A stretch of DNA of 20,195 bases from a virus. Shown here one piece after another: positions 18,924 through 20,195 of the stretch; positions within the stretch are counted from its first letter, which is position 1, and each line of letters opens with the position of its first letter. The notes under the pieces were generated by a model, which worked only from the letters and a program-made list of their open reading frames with translations, made no database searches and had not been told where the DNA came from. Made by a program: the position numbers and the translations under genes. Location of the stretch: IMG/VR virus record IMGVR_UViG_3300011113_000471, positions 1 to 20,195 of that record. One strand, given 5' to 3'.

Positions 18924-20195
18924 ATGAATCAATCGAAACTCGACCGTGCAAGAGCATGGGTCAAAGCCACGCCGGGAGCCATCGCAGGTCAGAACGGACA
19001 CGGGGCGACATTCGCTGTTGCCACCGCTCTCGTTCACGGGTTTGAACTGACCAGAACGGAAGCCGAGACGCTTCTCTGCGAGTACAACTCGAAATGCTCG
19101 CCACCGTGGAAACCGAATGAACTGGCCCACAAGCTGAATCAGGCGCAGATAGTCTCGCACGACAAGCCGCGTGGATGGCTTCTGGAATCGCATTCCGGCA
19201 TCGGTCAGGGCGGCACTCCGATATCGCCCACCGGCAAGTTCGTGGTGCGAAAGATCCAAGAAATTCCGAAGTCTGACTTCCGATTTTCAACCATAGATTT
19301 CTTAAAAGCCTGCTTTGAACAGGACGAGGTTGTCTGCATCTGCAACGACATCCTGAGCGACGAGGAAGGCAGGAGTAGGCCAGCTTCCAAGGGTACGTTC
19401 CTCAAGCGCGAGGAGTGGATTCAGAATCACTTCACGCCGCCAATTAGTTCCATGTGGAACGGTCCTGACAGTCGTGGCGCCTACGTCCGCATCAACCCGT
19501 GTCTCGATGAGAGCGGTTCAGACTCCGGTGTCTCCGCCTATCGCCATGTCCTCATCGAGATGGACGAGAAGTCGAAGGACGAGCAATGGACAGCGTTGAA
19601 GGAGTCGAAGTTGCCGCTGTCCGTCGTCATCGATTCGGGCGGCAAGAGCTTGCATGGCTGGGTGCGAGTGGATGCGGCGAACAAGGAAGAATGGGCAGAG
19701 CGCCGCGACATCGTTTACCGGCATCTGGAGAGCATTGGAATCGATCCGAAGAACAAGAACGCCAGCAGGTTCAGCCGCCTCCCCGGAGTGATGCGTAATG
19801 GTGTCGAGCAGAAGCTCATTGCCGTCAATGTCGGCGCGGTGAACTGGGAAGCGTTCAAGGACGATCTGGATGCTCAAGATCTGCCGATGGAGTTCACGCT
19901 CGATAGCATCATCGAGTACGATCCTAAGAACGATCCTGACAATCTGATTGGAGACAGGTGGATTCGACGCGGTTCATCTCTTCTCTTCGTAGGCCAGAGT
20001 GGTTGCGGCAAAAGCTCGATGGCGGCGTATCAGGGGCTGAAATGGGCGTCGGGTGCAGACTGGTTTGGCGTCCGGCCCGTCCGTTCGCTAAAAGTGGTTT
20101 ACATTCAGGCGGAGAACGACATCGCTGACCAGCATGACGCGCTCAAGGGGGCGGCTCAGATGACATTTGGAAAGGAGAACTGGGAGCGAGGATTG
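18924..20195 (+). CDS. Primase-ATPase fusion, C-terminus beyond the window
   Basis: The frame opens at ATG 18924 and is open to the edge (424 residues seen). Residues 1-74 are a helical domain (RAWVKATPGAIAGQNGHGAT, then CSPPWKPNELAHKLNQA) like the PriCT-type domain beside viral primases. Residues about 200-300 look like an archaeo-eukaryotic primase small domain: LIEMDEK (E212, D214), SGGKSLHGWV (H244) and ASRFSRLPG (280-288). From about 340 a RepA/KaiC-like ATPase starts, with Walker A GQSGCGKS (357-364) and then VVYIQAEND. This combines priming and helicase-loader or helicase activity in one chain. Primase and ATPase parts are clear. The exact sub-family is inference. Confidence 0.8.
   Translation, partial: MNQSKLDRARAWVKATPGAIAGQNGHGATFAVATALVHGFELTRTEAETLLCEYNSKCSPPWKPNELAHKLNQAQIVSHDKPRGWLLESHSGIGQGGTPISPTGKFVVRKIQEIPKSDFRFSTIDFLKACFEQDEVVCICNDILSDEEGRSRPASKGTFLKREEWIQNHFTPPISSMWNGPDSRGAYVRINPCLDESGSDSGVSAYRHVLIEMDEKSKDEQWTALKESKLPLSVVIDSGGKSLHGWVRVDAANKEEWAERRDIVYRHLESIGIDPKNKNASRFSRLPGVMRNGVEQKLIAVNVGAVNWEAFKDDLDAQDLPMEFTLDSIIEYDPKNDPDNLIGDRWIRRGSSLLFVGQSGCGKSSMAAYQGLKWASGADWFGVRPVRSLKVVYIQAENDIADQHDALKGAAQMTFGKENWERGL

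Overview
This window looks like part of a double-stranded DNA bacteriophage or prophage genome of moderate to high GC. It has tightly packed small genes, two opposed transcription blocks, a probable capsid gene, and a long replication and recombination block. I see no integrase, portal, large terminase or tail gene, no tRNA and no CRISPR array. The host cannot be named from the sequence.

Layout. (1) 1-3648 runs leftward on the minus strand: a DNA-binding protein that may be a small terminase (3202-3648), a PD-(D/E)XK-type nuclease, a probable major capsid or other structural protein (1042-2289), an HNH endonuclease (162-953), and the first codons of another gene at the left edge. Two good minus-strand terminators (90-125 and 991-1022) punctuate it. 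(2) 3649-3950 is a divergent spacer with 21-bp tandem repeats and a weak rightward promoter candidate. (3) 3951-8772 is a rightward operon of about 14 small genes. It includes a cysteine-motif phage protein, a Cys-rich zinc-ribbon protein, a lysozyme-like protein and several unknowns. Its first genes lack a Shine-Dalgarno (SD) sequence and instead carry a CATCAAATC motif just before the ATG. The block is very rich in GCGCGC palindromes. (4) 8773-9175 is gene-free but contains three hairpins, two of them mutually exclusive, followed by phased CTAAC repeats. (5) 9176-12582 holds two coiled-coil proteins, an excisionase-like HTH protein behind an inverted repeat, a RecT-like annealing protein, a RecE-like exonuclease and a DUF669-like protein. 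(6) 12653-15909 is thyX followed by ten genes, with a 4-nt overlap at every boundary. Five of the ten junctions carry a repeated sequence that encodes the end of one protein, the SD and the GTG start of the next. (7) 15990-20195 holds an SF2 helicase, an SSB, a RuvC-like resolvase, a tiny membrane protein, a run of small overlapping genes, and an unfinished primase-ATPase fusion at the right edge.

Together, the right-hand two thirds can support nucleotide supply (ThyX), priming and unwinding (primase-ATPase, SF2 helicase, SSB), and strand exchange and junction resolution (RecE/RecT-like pair, DUF669-like protein, RuvC-like nuclease). The left end makes virion and packaging-related proteins in the opposite direction. 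The most unusual parts are the coiled-coil cassette array at 13.9-15.5 kb with its duplicated gene junctions, the switch-like RNA hairpins at 8.9-9.08 kb, and the SD-less, GCGCGC-rich early operon.
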